This document shows, piece after piece, positions 51,601 through 63,348 of a DNA stretch of 64,000 nt (position 1 is its first letter; the number at the start of each line of letters is the position of its first letter). The position numbers and the translations under genes were made by a program. Source of the stretch: Rhytidiadelphus loreus (Eukaryota; Streptophyta; Bryopsida; Hypnales; Hylocomiaceae). The notes under the pieces were generated by a model, which saw nothing but the letters and a program-made list of their open reading frames with translations, was not told the DNA's origin and searched no databases. The stretch lies in assembly GCA_947034895.1 (NCBI GenBank), contig OX344764.1:34846935-34910934 (forward strand). Reading direction: 5' to 3'.

Positions 51601-52520
51601 CCTTCCCACTCTAATTCATTTACATCTCTCATTCTGTGAACTCGATGAAGGAAGTCGCATTCAGTATTCACACAACGAAGATGTCCCACGCAAACGGATT
51701 TGCGGAACGACAAGCCCATTGGATTGACTATATTCGTGGTCACCGTCTTTGACCAGACGTGTCCATCGTAACGCTTGTCCATCCCCGACATTTGTTTCGC
51801 TGAAGAGACGGTACTACTGTTATCAAGAGCAGGCAATTCAAATATGACATCGCCATTAAACGATGGAGGCAATACAGTCACTTTATGAATTTGAATATTA
51901 CCGTAGTCTATTTTAGACAAAACGTTCCTACATCCTTTCAATGTACGCAGTCCCCTCAGGCAATTAACTACCGATGTTGCTGAATCATCCGATTGACCTA
52001 GGGTAGGCGACTCGATTGAATTCAATACGCGAGAAGGTGGCAATGACCTCGGCAATGACTCTACCGAAGATGAAGTCTTCATAGTAAATCGTGTTACTGG
52101 AGAAATCCCGTCGGAGTCAGAGCTGAGATTGGTGACCATGTCTGCAGAACTTTCTAGCTTGACATTGGTCAAAGGCGGAGTTTGAAATCTAGAAGCGGAG
52201 GACCCAGGAAAACTTCCCGTATCCGTAGGCTTGGACTCAATGGCAATAGGCACTCCGTAGGCTCGATAACTACCAGGTTTCAAGTTCCACAGAATATCCG
52301 AGGCCCCAACTTCCGGCATCTGCCCAACACTGTGACGAAGGTTACCAGACTCATTTTCAAAGACCTCTTCATCTACATGAATGGAATCAAGCCTAAAGTG
52401 AAATCTGAGGGACAATCTTAAAGCCGAAACAACGGCAAGCCCATCTGTTCCTACTGGGAAAATTACAGGCACACCTTCATCGTTAGCTCGGATGACCACC
52501 ATATGTATATACTCCTCCAT
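48613..52520 (-). CDS. MULE-type transposase with SWIM zinc finger, element C (intact)
   Basis: Two exons, 52520-50415 (702 codons) and 50082-48613, join in phase (donor GTAATT, acceptor TTTCAG) to give about 1191 aa without stops. Residues about 275-360 hold a Cys/His region (SVCVGHLRCVNTECDF, then CKICKEPPACVARC, then HLGHHEHPV), which resembles the WRKY-GCM1-type finger of MULE proteins. The MULE DDE core has FDHVKRVKDW (Asp near 521), FMADSAQANWNAV (Asp near 588) and RTCLFHW. The third acidic residue I cannot assign safely. The SWIM finger (CTCPYF ... NCKHLYF) lies near 1121-1150. By family it binds the terminal repeats and cuts and pastes the element in the nucleus. The start could also be the internal Met at 52502. 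Only this copy of the three is unbroken. Confidence 0.9.
50263..50280. repeat. 18-bp palindrome in the transposase intron, element C
   Basis: CGTCTCGGGACCGAGACG has 8-bp arms and a GA centre. It lies in the only intron of the transposase gene, as do the palindromes in element B. Confidence 0.85.
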
Positions 52521-54436
52521 GATGGATAAACTGAATTGAATTAGTGAACACCAGGAGTCTAAGGTACGTTTTGCAGTGAACTAAATCTGAAGTTTGAAGT
52601 CGAAGAAGAACTTCAATAGAAGAAAATAAACACCCCTCCAAATCAAGAGAAAGAAGAAGGAATTCGGCACCATTGATATATCTGGATCAATTCGAACTTT
52701 CTAACGGATATATGCAACCTGTGGATCATAACATAGTTAGTCTCCATATTTGTTGATGAGTAGAGGTCCTCATCAAATGGCGGCGACTAGCATTAATACT
52801 CATAACCGTATATTTGCTGTCCTCAATGAAACAGTACTCCTCATGTGTAAATGCAGTAAAGAGGCTTGTTTTAAATAACTAAATTTTACTGTCTGGGATC
52901 CATCCTACCTAGTTATATAATGTCGTTTATTTTATGCACGGAATCCCTGATTAATAATGTGACCGCCAATGACTTATCCCGCAAATGATATGATTTATAC
53001 CAATGGATACTACATATTTTAACTGGAAAAGCTATGTACAATTGAAATCACAAAACTAAGCATTGCGGAGAAGTGGCAACATAAAGATTCCTTAGACAAT
53101 AATCGTTATTAGATGCACATGGGAGATATGAAGGTAGAACTGTAGAAGGTCTATGGTGCTAAATGAATTAACTAAACGATGCCAACATGCATGGGATCCA
53201 CATGAAGGAATGTCATAGGGAACATGCTTAACCTACAAAGAGTCTCCTCGAAAAGAATTACATGATTTGGAAGCACTTCCAATTCCATCAATTTTTGGGA
53301 AGCCCTGACCACAGCATAAAATGACAGTGACTAGTATGGTTAAATACAGTAAGACACGTAGAGGGTTTCTAATAAAGAACATGTGACTATTGATAGAATA
53401 ATAGAGCTGAATCCAACATAGTTTACTTCATACAGATAATGGAATATAGTGAATTACCAAATATCATCCATTGTGGGGGGTTTAGGGTTTAGGGGGCATT
53501 GAAATGAAGCATGACTCAGAGTTACATTGTGCAGGATTCGATATACCACATATGCACATATCAGGAGGTTGTCCATTGGGTTGACAACAGATTACCACAT
53601 TTTCTAAACATTCAAATATATGCGTCGAATTCCACAGAGTTCCTATAATAATGAAAAGACTAGGGCTAGGTTATAATTCCACTCGTCATCGACGGAAAAT
53701 TTACTAAAAGAAATTTGACATGTTTTACCTCCCCAGAATTCATTTCCAGTGCCCAGATGCTCCTCATTTGGACCTCTTACCATATTTATGATTTACAGTT
53801 AAATAGCGGAAATACTTCAAGGCGTTGAAAAATCCAAATTTCATGAAGGTACCATGAGACCTCGATCCCCAAATATATTAGAAATACCCTCCTAACTACC
53901 ATCTTCAATGAAGTTCGGCTCCAGCAAAGTCTTAAGCAGTCTTGTAACGAAGAAGGAAGGAAGTATCTCATCCAGTTTGACTTGGGCTCCGTCCCCCATC
54001 GACATTGCCTCTTGCCGTCGTCTCTCAGGGTCGCCTTGCACCTTCTGTACCCTAAGGGACAGAATTTGCGCCGCCTTCTCCCCTTTGACTCACTTCGGTC
54101 ACTCTCCACGGCGAATCTGGAAGCTCTCAAAGTGTATGCTCAACTGGACAATCGCCGCTCTTGTATCAAGCTGTACAATCTGCGTTATGGCGGACCGGAA
54201 TTTGCGGTCGAAGAGGGGCCAACTTGGAATCACGGAAGCGGGACGTGATGCATCCAACTGGAATCGGGAGGTACGTTCTCGTTCTCTGAGGCTTGATTCA
54301 ATTTTCGTCGGTTTCGGAATCATCATCGCCGTGTTCTGAGTGAAGCTAGTTGGCCAGCTCCTTCCCCGCGGGTAAGAAATCCACGTTGTTGGCCTCAAAT
54401 CGGGGCCACCGATGATTGTGAGGCCGATTTGGTTAT
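52521..54436. other. Upstream region of element C transposase; telo-box at 53478-53494
   Basis: Non-coding region between the divergent genes. 53478-53494 reads gggtttagggtttaggg, two plant telomeric heptamers. On the transposase strand it is a telo-box (AAACCCTAA). Telo-boxes are known plant promoter elements; activity here is inference. Frames 53786-54130 and 53908-54339 show no domain. A possible donor, GAG|GTACGT, lies at 54268-54273. Confidence 0.4.
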
Positions 54437-57400
54437 CATTTGGTGGGGTACCGCCTGTAAGGCCAGCTCCCCAAGCTCACGGATCCCAGACAGTTGGTCT
54501 CGGTTGACCACCGATTATGGTGTTTTCGATTTGGTATTCATTTGGTGGGGTGCAGCACTCTAGGCCAGCTCCCCTTGGTCTCGGCCGCGATATCACCTTG
54601 ATGGTCTTGCCCGTAGAAACCCTTGCTTGTATATGCGGTTTGGTTTTCGTTTGGTGGGGTGCAGCACTAAAGGCCAGCTCCCCTACATCCCGGCCCCGAG
54701 GGCTTGAGGTTCAGTCTGTTGGGCTTGCCCGTGGCGACCCTTGCTTGTGTCTGCGGTTTGGTTTTCATTTGGTGGCGTGCAGCTTGTAAGGCCAGCTCCC
54801 CAAGGTCTCGGCCCCGAGGGCATGAAGTTCAACCTGTTGGGCTTGCCTGTGGGGACCCTTTGTTGTGTATGCGTTTTAGTTTTCATTTGGTGGGGTGCAT
54901 CACTGAAGGCTAGCTCCCCAAGGTCTCGGCCACGAGGGCATGAGGTTCAGCCTGTTGGGCTTGCCCGTGGGGACCCTTGCTTGTGTCTGCGGTTTGGTTT
55001 TCATTTGGTGGCGTGCAGCTTGTAAGGCCAGCTCCCCAAGGTCTCGGCCCCGAGGGCATGAAGTTCAACCTGTTGGGCTTGCCCGTGGGGACCCTTGCTT
55101 GTGTCTGCGGTTTGGTTTTCATTTGGTGGCGTGCAGCTTGTAAGGCCAGCTCCCCAAGGTCTCGGCCCCGAGGGCATGAAGTTCAACCTGTTGGGCTTGC
55201 CCGTGGGGACCCTTTGTTGTGTATGCGTTTTCGTTTTCATTTGGTGGCGTGCAGCTTGTAAGGCCAGCTCCCCAAGGTCTCGGCCCCGAGGGCATGATGT
55301 TCAACCTGTTGGACTTGCCCGTGGGGACCCTTTGTTGTGTATGCGTTTTAGTTTTCATTTGGTGGGGTGCAGCACTGAAGGCTAGCTCCCCAAGGTCTCG
55401 GCCCCGAGGGCATGAGGTTCAGCCTGTTGGACTTGCCCGTGGGGACCCTTGCTTGTGTTTGCGGTTTGGTTTTCATTTGGTGGCGTGCAGCTTGTAAGGC
55501 CAGCTCCCCAAGGTCTCGGCCCCGAGGGCATGAAGTTCAACCTGTTGGGCTTGCCCGTGGGGACCCTTTGTTGTGTATGCGTTTTAGTTTTCATTTGGTG
55601 GGGTGCAGCACTGAAGGCTAGCTCCACAAGGTCTCGGCCCCGAGGGCATGAGGTTCAGCCTGTTGGGCTTGCCCGTGGGGACCCTTGCTTGTGTCTGCGG
55701 TTTGGTTTTCATTTGGTGGCGTGCAGCTTGTAAGGCCAGCTCCCCAAGGTCTCGGCCCCGAGGGCATGAAGTTCAACCTGTTGGGCTTGCCCGTGGGGAC
55801 CCTTGCTTGTGTCTGCGGTTTGGTTTTCATTTGGTGGCGTGCAGCTTGTAAGGCCAGCTTCCCAAGGTCTCGGCCCCGAGGGCATGAAGTTCAACCTGTT
55901 GGGCTTGCCCGTGGGGACCCTTGCTTGTGTCTGCGGTTTGGTTTTCATTTGGTGGCGTGCAGCTTGTAAGGCCAGCTCCCCAAGGTCTCGGCCCCGAGGG
56001 CATGAAGTTCAACCTGTTGGGCTTGCCCGTGGGGACCCTTTGTTGTGTATGCGTTTTCGTTTTCATTTGGTGGCGTGCAGCTTGTAAGGCCAGCTCCCCA
56101 AGGTCTCGGCCCCGAGGGCATGATGTTCAACCTGTTGGACTTGCCCGTGGGGACCCTATGTTGTGTATGCGTTTTAGTTTTCATTTGGTGGGGTGCAGCA
56201 CTGAAGGCTAGCTCCCCAAGGTCTCGGCCCCGAGGGCATGAGGTTCAGCCTGTTGGACTTGCCCGTGGGGACCCTTGCTTGTGTTTGCGGTTTGGTTTTC
56301 ATTTGGTGGCGTGCAGCTTGTAAGGCCAGCTCCCCAAGGTCTCGGCCCCGAGGGCATGAAGTTCAACCTGTTGGGCTTGCCCGTGGGGACCCTTTGTTGT
56401 GTATGCGTTTTAGTTTTCATTTGGTGGGGTGCATCACTGAAGGCTAGCTCCCCAAGGTCTCGGCCCCGAGGGCATGAGGTTCAGCCTGTTGGGCTTGCCC
56501 GTGGGGACCCTTGCTTGTGTCTGCGGTTTGGTTTTCATTTGGTGGCGTGCAGCTTGTAAGGCCAGCTCCCCAAGGTCTCAGCCCCGAGGGCATGAAGTTC
56601 AACCTGTTGGGCTTGCCCGTGGGGACCCTTGCTTGTGTCTGCGGTTTGGTTTTCATTTGGTGGCGTGCAGCTTGTAAGGCCAGCTCCCCAAGGTCTCGGC
56701 CCCGAGGGCATGAAGTTCAACCTGTTGGGCTTGCCCGTGGGGACCCTTGCTTGTGTATGCGTTTTCGTTTTCATTTGGTGGCGTGCAGCTTGTAAGGCCA
56801 GCTCTCCAAGGTCTCGGCCCCGAGGGCATGAAGTTCAACCTGTTGGGCTTGCCCGTGGGGACCCTTGCTTGTGTCTGCGGTTTGGTTTTCATTTGGTGGC
56901 GTGCAGCTTGTAAGGCCAGCTCCCCAAGGTCTCGGCCCCGAGGGCATGATGTTCAACCTGTTGGGCTTGCCCGTGGGGACCCTTTGTTGTGTATGCGTTT
57001 TAGTTTTCATTTGGTGGGGTGCAGCACTGAAGGCTAGCTCCCCAAGGTCTCGGCCACGAGGGCATGAAGTTCAACCTGTTGGGCTTGCCCGTGGGGACCC
57101 TTGCTTGTGTCTGCGGTTTGGTTTTCATTTGGTGGCGTGCAGCTTGTAAGGCCAGCTCCCCAAGGTCTCGGCCCCGAGGGCATGAAGTTCAACCTGTTGG
57201 GCTTGCCCGTGGGGACCCTTGCTTGTGTCTGCGGTTTGGTTTTCATTTGGTGGCGTGCAGCTTGTAAGGCCAGCTCCCCAAGGTCTCGGCCCCGAGGGCA
57301 TGAAGTTCAACCTGTTGGGCTTGCCCGTGGGGACCCTTTGTTGTGTATGCGTTTTAGTTTTCATTTGGTGGGGTGCAGCTTGTAAGGCCAGCTCCCCAAG

Positions 57401-58120
57401 GTCTCGGCCCCGAGGGCATGAAGTTCAACCTGTTGGGCTTGCCCGTAGGGACCCTTTGTTGTGTATGCGTTTTAGTTTTCATTTGGTGGGGTGCAGCTTG
57501 TAAGGCCAGCTCCCCAAGGTCTCGGCCCCGAGGGCATGAAGTTCAACCTGTTGGGCTTGCCCGTGGGGACCCTTTGTTGTGTATGCGTTTTAGTTTTCAT
57601 TTGGTGGGGTGCAGCTTGTAAGGCCAGCTCCCCAAGGTCTCGGCCCCGAGGGCATGAAGTTCAACCTGTTGGGCTTGCCCGTGGGGACCCTTTGTTGTGT
57701 ATGCGTTTTAGTTTTCATTTGGTGGGGTGCATCATTGAAGGCTAGCTCCCCAAGGTCTCGGCCCCGAGGGCATGAGGTTCAGCCTGTTGGGCTTGCCCGT
57801 GGCGACCCTTGCTTGTGTCTGCGGTTTGGTTTTCATTTGGTGGCGTGCAGCTTGTAAGGCCAACTCCCCAAGGTCTCGGCCCCGAGGGCATGAAGTTCAG
57901 CCTGTTGGGCTTGCCATTGGGGACCCTTGCATGTATATGCGTTTTGGTATTCATTTGGTGGGGTGCAGCATTGAAGGCCAGCTCCCCATGGTCTCGGCCC
58001 CCCATGTCTTGAAGTTCAGGCTGTTGGGATTGCCCGTGGGCCAACGGGTTTGTGTATGCGGTTCGGTTTTCATTTGGTGGGGTGCAGCCTGTGTGGCCAC
58101 CGTCCATGAGGCACAGAGTC
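54437..58120. repeat. 118-bp tandem array of element C, about 30 units
   Basis: The unit is 118 bp. Starts (AAGGCCAGCTCCCC) fall exactly on 54788 + 118n up to 57974, with degenerate units on both flanks. Nearly every unit has GTCTCGGCCCCGAGGGC, so there are about two dozen CTCGG-CC-CCGAG palindromes. Variant bases recur at a shift of 826 bp (7 units). For example, the 'ttggacttgcccgtggggac' variant occurs at 55310 and 56136, showing block duplication. 118 is not a multiple of 3, so the many open frames are by-products. Each unit ends in a pyrimidine-rich stretch and GTGCAG. Confidence 0.95.
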
Positions 58121-58332
58121 CACGCTGTTGAGCTTTGCTTTGGCTACCGGAGTTTATGTATGCGGATAGGTATTCATTTGTTGGGGTGCGGAACTGTGAT
58201 GCTGCCTCAAGGGCCTGCTCAACGTCGTTTTGGTGTCCGCACTGTTGGACTCGCTCGGTGGCTTGTTCTTTTTCATTTGGCTTACGGTGAGGTTGATTTG
58301 GTGATGTGCAGGAACGGATTCTCTCGTCTGAG

Positions 58333-58818
58333 ATGGGACCAACTGTGGAGGTCCCCAAGCCCCCCCTTGTGGAAGAAGACTCTGAGGTTCAACCACCGGA
58401 GGTGGTGGACCGCGTCGAGACACTGGAGGTGGATGTCCAGCTGCAGCCACTGGCGGTGGGGAACCAGCCACTAGAGGTGGAGGTCGAGCTCCTTCGGAAC
58501 ACGTCGACGGAGATGGGTGACCAAGTCCAGATTCCATCGCAACCACTAGTAAGTTCTGCGAGGCAACATGGAATACGAATTCAGGGTGTTAGTAGAGGCT
58601 TAGGGAGGCGTGTGAGTGGAGACAGGTCCAAGAGTTCTTCTATTGGATCAACAAACGATAGTGATTCGAATTCTCTAACTCATGAGACTATTGAGTACTG
58701 CACTTGTGATCACGCAGAATTAGAGGTGACATCCGCAGTTGACACGGATGCCGACATCCTGATATGGTGTTGTGGGCATTATAGAACATTGAACGACAAA
58801 TGCGAATGTGGCATTTGA
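58333..58818 (+). CDS. Small Cys-containing protein or 5' exon, element C
   Basis: From the first in-frame ATG at 58333 it has 161 codons. The N-terminal half is rich in Val, Glu and Pro (MGPTVEVPKPPLVEEDSEV...). The C-terminal part (YCTCDHAELEVTS, then DADILIWCCGHYR, then CECGI) matches the element A frame at 12504-12899. An AG at 58307-58308 (GTGCAG) could be a splice acceptor, so the frame may start earlier. It sits between the tandem array and the ParB/methyltransferase-like gene and reads in the same direction. It may be that gene's 5' exon (with the stop spliced out) or a third gene. Family unrecognised; metal binding is a guess. Confidence 0.5.
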   Translation: MGPTVEVPKPPLVEEDSEVQPPEVVDRVETLEVDVQLQPLAVGNQPLEVEVELLRNTSTEMGDQVQIPSQPLVSSARQHGIRIQGVSRGLGRRVSGDRSKSSSIGSTNDSDSNSLTHETIEYCTCDHAELEVTSAVDTDADILIWCCGHYRTLNDKCECGI

Positions 58819-58963
58819 ATGGGATTCTCATTTCTATATTTATGTTTTATGAGACATATTTTAACAGCTTGATGTAGGAGTGTGGAATGACAACTATACA
58901 TATAGCTACTTGTTACATTATAATAATCGCGCATGATATCCTACCTTGTCGCAGACCAGCTTA

Positions 58964-61900
58964 ATGTCGAAGTCAATGGTGAAGCCCCCCACTATCACCG
59001 GTTCTGCGATGATGGAGGATCAGAGAAATCCCGAAATTATATCTGAATCAGACGAGGAAGATATGGATATTCCAGGAGTGGGGAAGGATGCAATGGAGGA
59101 TGACATCAGGAAGTCACAAAAATTGGACACTGTTTCAATTCTCCACGGTTTGAGGTTGACATCCACGGAGGCATCCCGCATGAAGATCCCATTGTGCAGG
59201 CTTGTGCCTATGCCAATAGTGAGACCAACTTTGGCCTGCGACTTGACATTGTTGGAGCATCAGTTCACGGGGGGGTACGAAGAAGGGGCTCGAGTGTTTT
59301 ATGTTTCTATCTCAAATGAAGATGGGGACGGTGAGGTATTCTCTGATGCAGAGAAGATTGAATGGGGATTATTGTGGAATTCCGTCAATGATGAATTCAA
59401 CAACTTCTTGAGGTCTGATCCTGTGCTCAAGCATTTGGTGGATCAAAAGTTTTTCATTTGTGATGGAAACCACAGGAGAATTGCGTGGATGAACCACATC
59501 AGTCGGCTACATGCCACGGACAGGAGTTGGCACATCAGTGTCGACTCTATCGTATTGGATACACGAGGACGTATTGGGGTTGCAATGCAAGCTATGCACG
59601 ACATCAACAAGTGAGCTTCCCGTTGTCAATTCATATGATTGTTATATTTAGATTTCCAACTCTAATACTTTTTATTCTGGTTCGATGATCCTAATTGTAA
59701 TGTCTTCTGAGATACAGGCATACAGAGAGCTATCATGTCAAAACCAATCTCGTACACACCCTCTTTCGAGTGCAGAAATACGGGACAATGGAACTAGACA
59801 AGTTCACTGAGTTACTCTCTGCCGAAGAGTTCAAGATCTGTCAGAACAATACTCGATCTAAATGGTATACGGTGCCATTAGAGGTCTTCACTTCGTTCAT
59901 CTTCAAGGTGAGCAACTGTCACTATTGGACTCATGTACAAGGTCTGTACATTTGATTCTCTTTCTCATTGTTCATGGGTGATATCCATTGTCTCAGCAAG
60001 AGATTTCGGCGGCGGCGGAGGTGGCTATTCGAAAATATAAAGAGGACATTTTGGCTGAGGATATGACGCCGGATGGAGTTGCCACGGCCATGAGGGTCTC
60101 CATCAAAGAATCGAACGAGAAGTACCAGAAAAAATTGTCCAAGATAGTGGCAGTCGCCAATCCCGCCCTAGGACCTGATTGGCTCTTGGAGGTATGTTGT
60201 AATCCGTACTTCATAGTTCACTTGTTGATTCTCTAAGATATAGATGGTGATTCATTACTTCTTCCCCAATTGATGCAGATCGAACGACACTGGAATCTAT
60301 TTTCAATTCCAGAGTTAACTCTAGAGAAGCTGCAAATGATGGCCACTGCAAATGCTACTGCGGAGTCAAAAGTGAAGTGGATGAATGCATCCGGCCCCAC
60401 TAGAGAGGCGCGTCGGTTTCCACCTCGTCCCGTGAACGAGGAAAAGTTGGCATTGTTTCTGGCTAGGGCATGTTGGTACTCGGGGGTATGCATTCTATGA
60501 ATCGTTTTTTATGCTGACTCACTATTGTTTTATTTCATTTCTCTCTGATATGGATTTCTGATTGTAAATCTAACATCCGTGATACTGTATGTGATAGTTG
60601 GAAGAGGCGGCTTCCGAGTTGTTAGACTCTATAATGCGGGCAGATAATGTTCCTGTGAACATGTCCGTTCCAACTGAACCAAAAACACTTAAGGAATATA
60701 TTGAGGGATGGAGAATGAAGGTGTGGGATATTGCCTACACGGGTATGTTTAGGGGGGGAGACGCTTACAAGAAGTCAGACAACTTCAAAGACTACAAGGG
60801 CGCAATGCTGGCGGTTCACCGTGTCATCTATAGGTATTTTTCACTCCTTCCTTCATGTACTTCCTTTACCGATTCTCCACGTTTGTACATGCTCAGGGTC
60901 CTTGGGATGGTAGTCTCGGTGCCGAGACCACTGAAATCAGTGCGTCACTCTTGCAACATGGGATGCTTGCTAAAACTTCCTTTCATTCATTTTACTCTAA
61001 TTTAAACCCTCTTTGGTGGTTCATTCAATTATGCTCTAGAGTACGTGCTTTGTATGCTTCACTAAGTTCGGTGAGATGTCATCATATTGGTGTGCTTAAT
61101 CCAAACAAGAATTTGTACGTTACATGTTCCATCATTGTCATCTTCCTTTTTATTTGCACAGGTATTTCAAGTTCGAGTTGTATGCCAAGAAGGCCATAGC
61201 CAAGGCTGACTTGCCACCATTCCTGACGGCTTGGTTGGATAGATCGAGGGATGACTACATGTTTTCAGCATGGCAGCTCCGAAACTGGACCACTCCACAT
61301 CTTCAAGCCTGCCCTTGGTACATTGAGTGCAACTTGGGATCCATTCCACCCGAGGAGGCACCTTTGTTCAAGACATTGAAGGAAACACCGGTTGTTGAGC
61401 CTGAATTCGATGAGTTTGCTGGACTTGATCCAGAAGCCCGATCGAAGGCCATTGCCAAACGGGATGCGTTTGACAAGAAGAAGGTGGAGAGGCTGGAGGA
61501 GGCAAAGAAGAAGACGGAGGATATAAAACTCAAGAGACTAGCAGCAAAGGCCGAGAAGGATCAAGAGAAGGCAAAAAAGAAGGGCAAGAAGAGGAAGGCC
61601 GAGACTCCCTTGCAGGAGCCAGCAACTAGCGCCGCAGACGTCAAGGACACATCGTCCAGCTTTTCGCTGACTCAGGATCGACTCGTTCATGGTCTTACGC
61701 CACCTATTCATCACTTGGATTCTGACCCAGCTATTGACGAATGCATTTTGAATATTTCGTTGCGGGGTCTAACCCGTGACAAGAAGGCCCTTGAAGCCGT
61801 CGAAGGCTTTTTATCCATGGTATTTCGGTTCTCTGGCTTATTTTCTATTGAATTCAATCCTTCACGGAACATGAATATGATATATGCCAATCTCATATTC

Positions 61901-63348
61901 TTTTTGTTCATCGCTTGTCTTATAATTTCAGTGTGTCTTCAAAACCGTTTTTGGAATTTTCCAAGTACTTAATCTCCTCTGAATGTTTTAATGCAGTATG
62001 CTGGCGATAAACAACGATACTTTGACGGAGTCCTGACTACAGAGTCCGCGGTCGACTTGATTCTTGTTGATGTTCCAGAAGGACTCCATGTGCCTACCGT
62101 ATCTGCTCCTCCTGCATCGATTCCGACGTGGAACCACTTCTCTGATGACTGGTTGATTCCAGTCTTTGACTTTGCAGCTGGTTATCTACACGACAATGGA
62201 GCACTTATTGTGATGTACCCATCCTCTTCAAAGTCGCACCGGAGCCAACTTCTTGGATGCTGCAAAGAATATGGATTCAAGATTCTCGTGGATTGGTGGG
62301 GTATGAACCACCTTCACTTGACATCAGCAATTGATCCCAAGAAGACGGTAATAACCATTTCATATTCATTTTCGTCTTATTCGGAAATTCACCTAAACGA
62401 TTGACTAATAAATGATTCTTTCTTGTTTCAGACCCAGCGGTTTTCAATCGCTCTTGTGGTCAAGAAATCTGGACCAAAAACGGAGGACGACTTCCCGTTC
62501 CAGCATGTTCCTTCACATGCGAAGGTCGGCGTCACCGTAGGCAAGGATGATTGCCTAAGGAACCTATGCTTCGCCGAGGAGGTCACCATGAATGGTGACA
62601 AACCATGGCGCGGTCCTAGAGAGAAGGCGTCGAGTTTCATGGTGATGCTTGTGGAAGGGTGCTGCGAACCTGGATCCATTGTCGTCGACTGCACGGCAGC
62701 TACAGGTACATTTCAATGAGTATTAAATACATTCTTCTGTCACCTTCATTTTCTATTATTTGGAATACATCTCATAAATGTGACGGATGCGCAAGGACTA
62801 GCATTCTGGCTTGCCGAGCCACTGGACGTCATGTTTTAGCCTTCGAGGAAGATGAGGCTATCTTTGAGGCCCTTATCAAACCAGTCATTCGTCAAGCTCC
62901 GTTTCTTCCTACCGCAGACACACGCGGCGTTGATGCTGCAGTTGATTTGGATGAGGAAGAAGTGCCAGCACAACAGATTGTGAAGACTTCATTCTTCAGT
63001 AAGTAAGTCACACCGGTTCAGCTTCCTCATTGATTAATTTATTTGGGTCTAATTTACCCTTCATCTAATATATGGTTTACTTGATTGTATAGGCAAGCGG
63101 CAAAAGTGAGACGCGGCTCACATATTCCATTCTTCGAAAACCCTTCATTTTTTCCAAGTCCACCAAAACCATTTCTACTTCCCGAATACGCGGAATCTCT
63201 TTCAAGGGATTATGTTGCCCTAAACCCTAGGCCTAGTTATAGGGCTACTCTTGTTGATCCTCGTGTTCTTCAGTTTATTGATGACTCCGCTGTTGAGTCG
63301 GATATGGAAACATCTGACAGTGAGGGCAGTTCCTTATCCTCTGACTAA
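58964..63348 (+). CDS. ParB-like / permuted DNA-methyltransferase-like protein, element C
   Basis: Ten exons: 58964-59610, 59718-59907, 59997-60191, 60279-60485, 60598-60833, 61162-61819, 61997-62347, 62432-62705, 62795/6-63002, 63093-63348 (about 1073 aa). Residues about 75-200 look ParB-like (IPLCRLVPMPIVRP ... FFICDGNHRRIAW, Asp near 167). A Lys/Glu-rich coiled linker spans about 594-645. From 712 a beta-class (permuted) N6-adenine/N4-cytosine methyltransferase-like fold follows: DLILVDVPEGL at motif IV (Asp near 736), GALIVMYPSS, then KASSFMVMLVEGC and VVDCTAATG at motif I (near 914), then GRHVLAFEEDEAIF. DPPY has become DVPE, so catalysis is doubtful. The exon 9 acceptor appears mutated (AAGG at 62793-62796 where AGGG would keep frame). 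A start upstream of 58964 is possible. Confidence 0.75.
60913..60928. repeat. Palindrome in intron 5 of the methyltransferase-like gene, element C
   Basis: GTCTCGGTGCCGAGAC has 7-bp arms and a TG centre. It lies in the intron between VIYR and YFKFEL. Element A has a related palindrome (CTCAGGACCCTGAG, 10288-10301) in the same intron. Confidence 0.8.

Noticed and set aside
54517..58131. Dozens of overlapping open frames of 67-96 codons on both strands
   Set aside because: They are by-products of the GC-rich 118-bp array. The period is not a multiple of three and no frame runs through the array.
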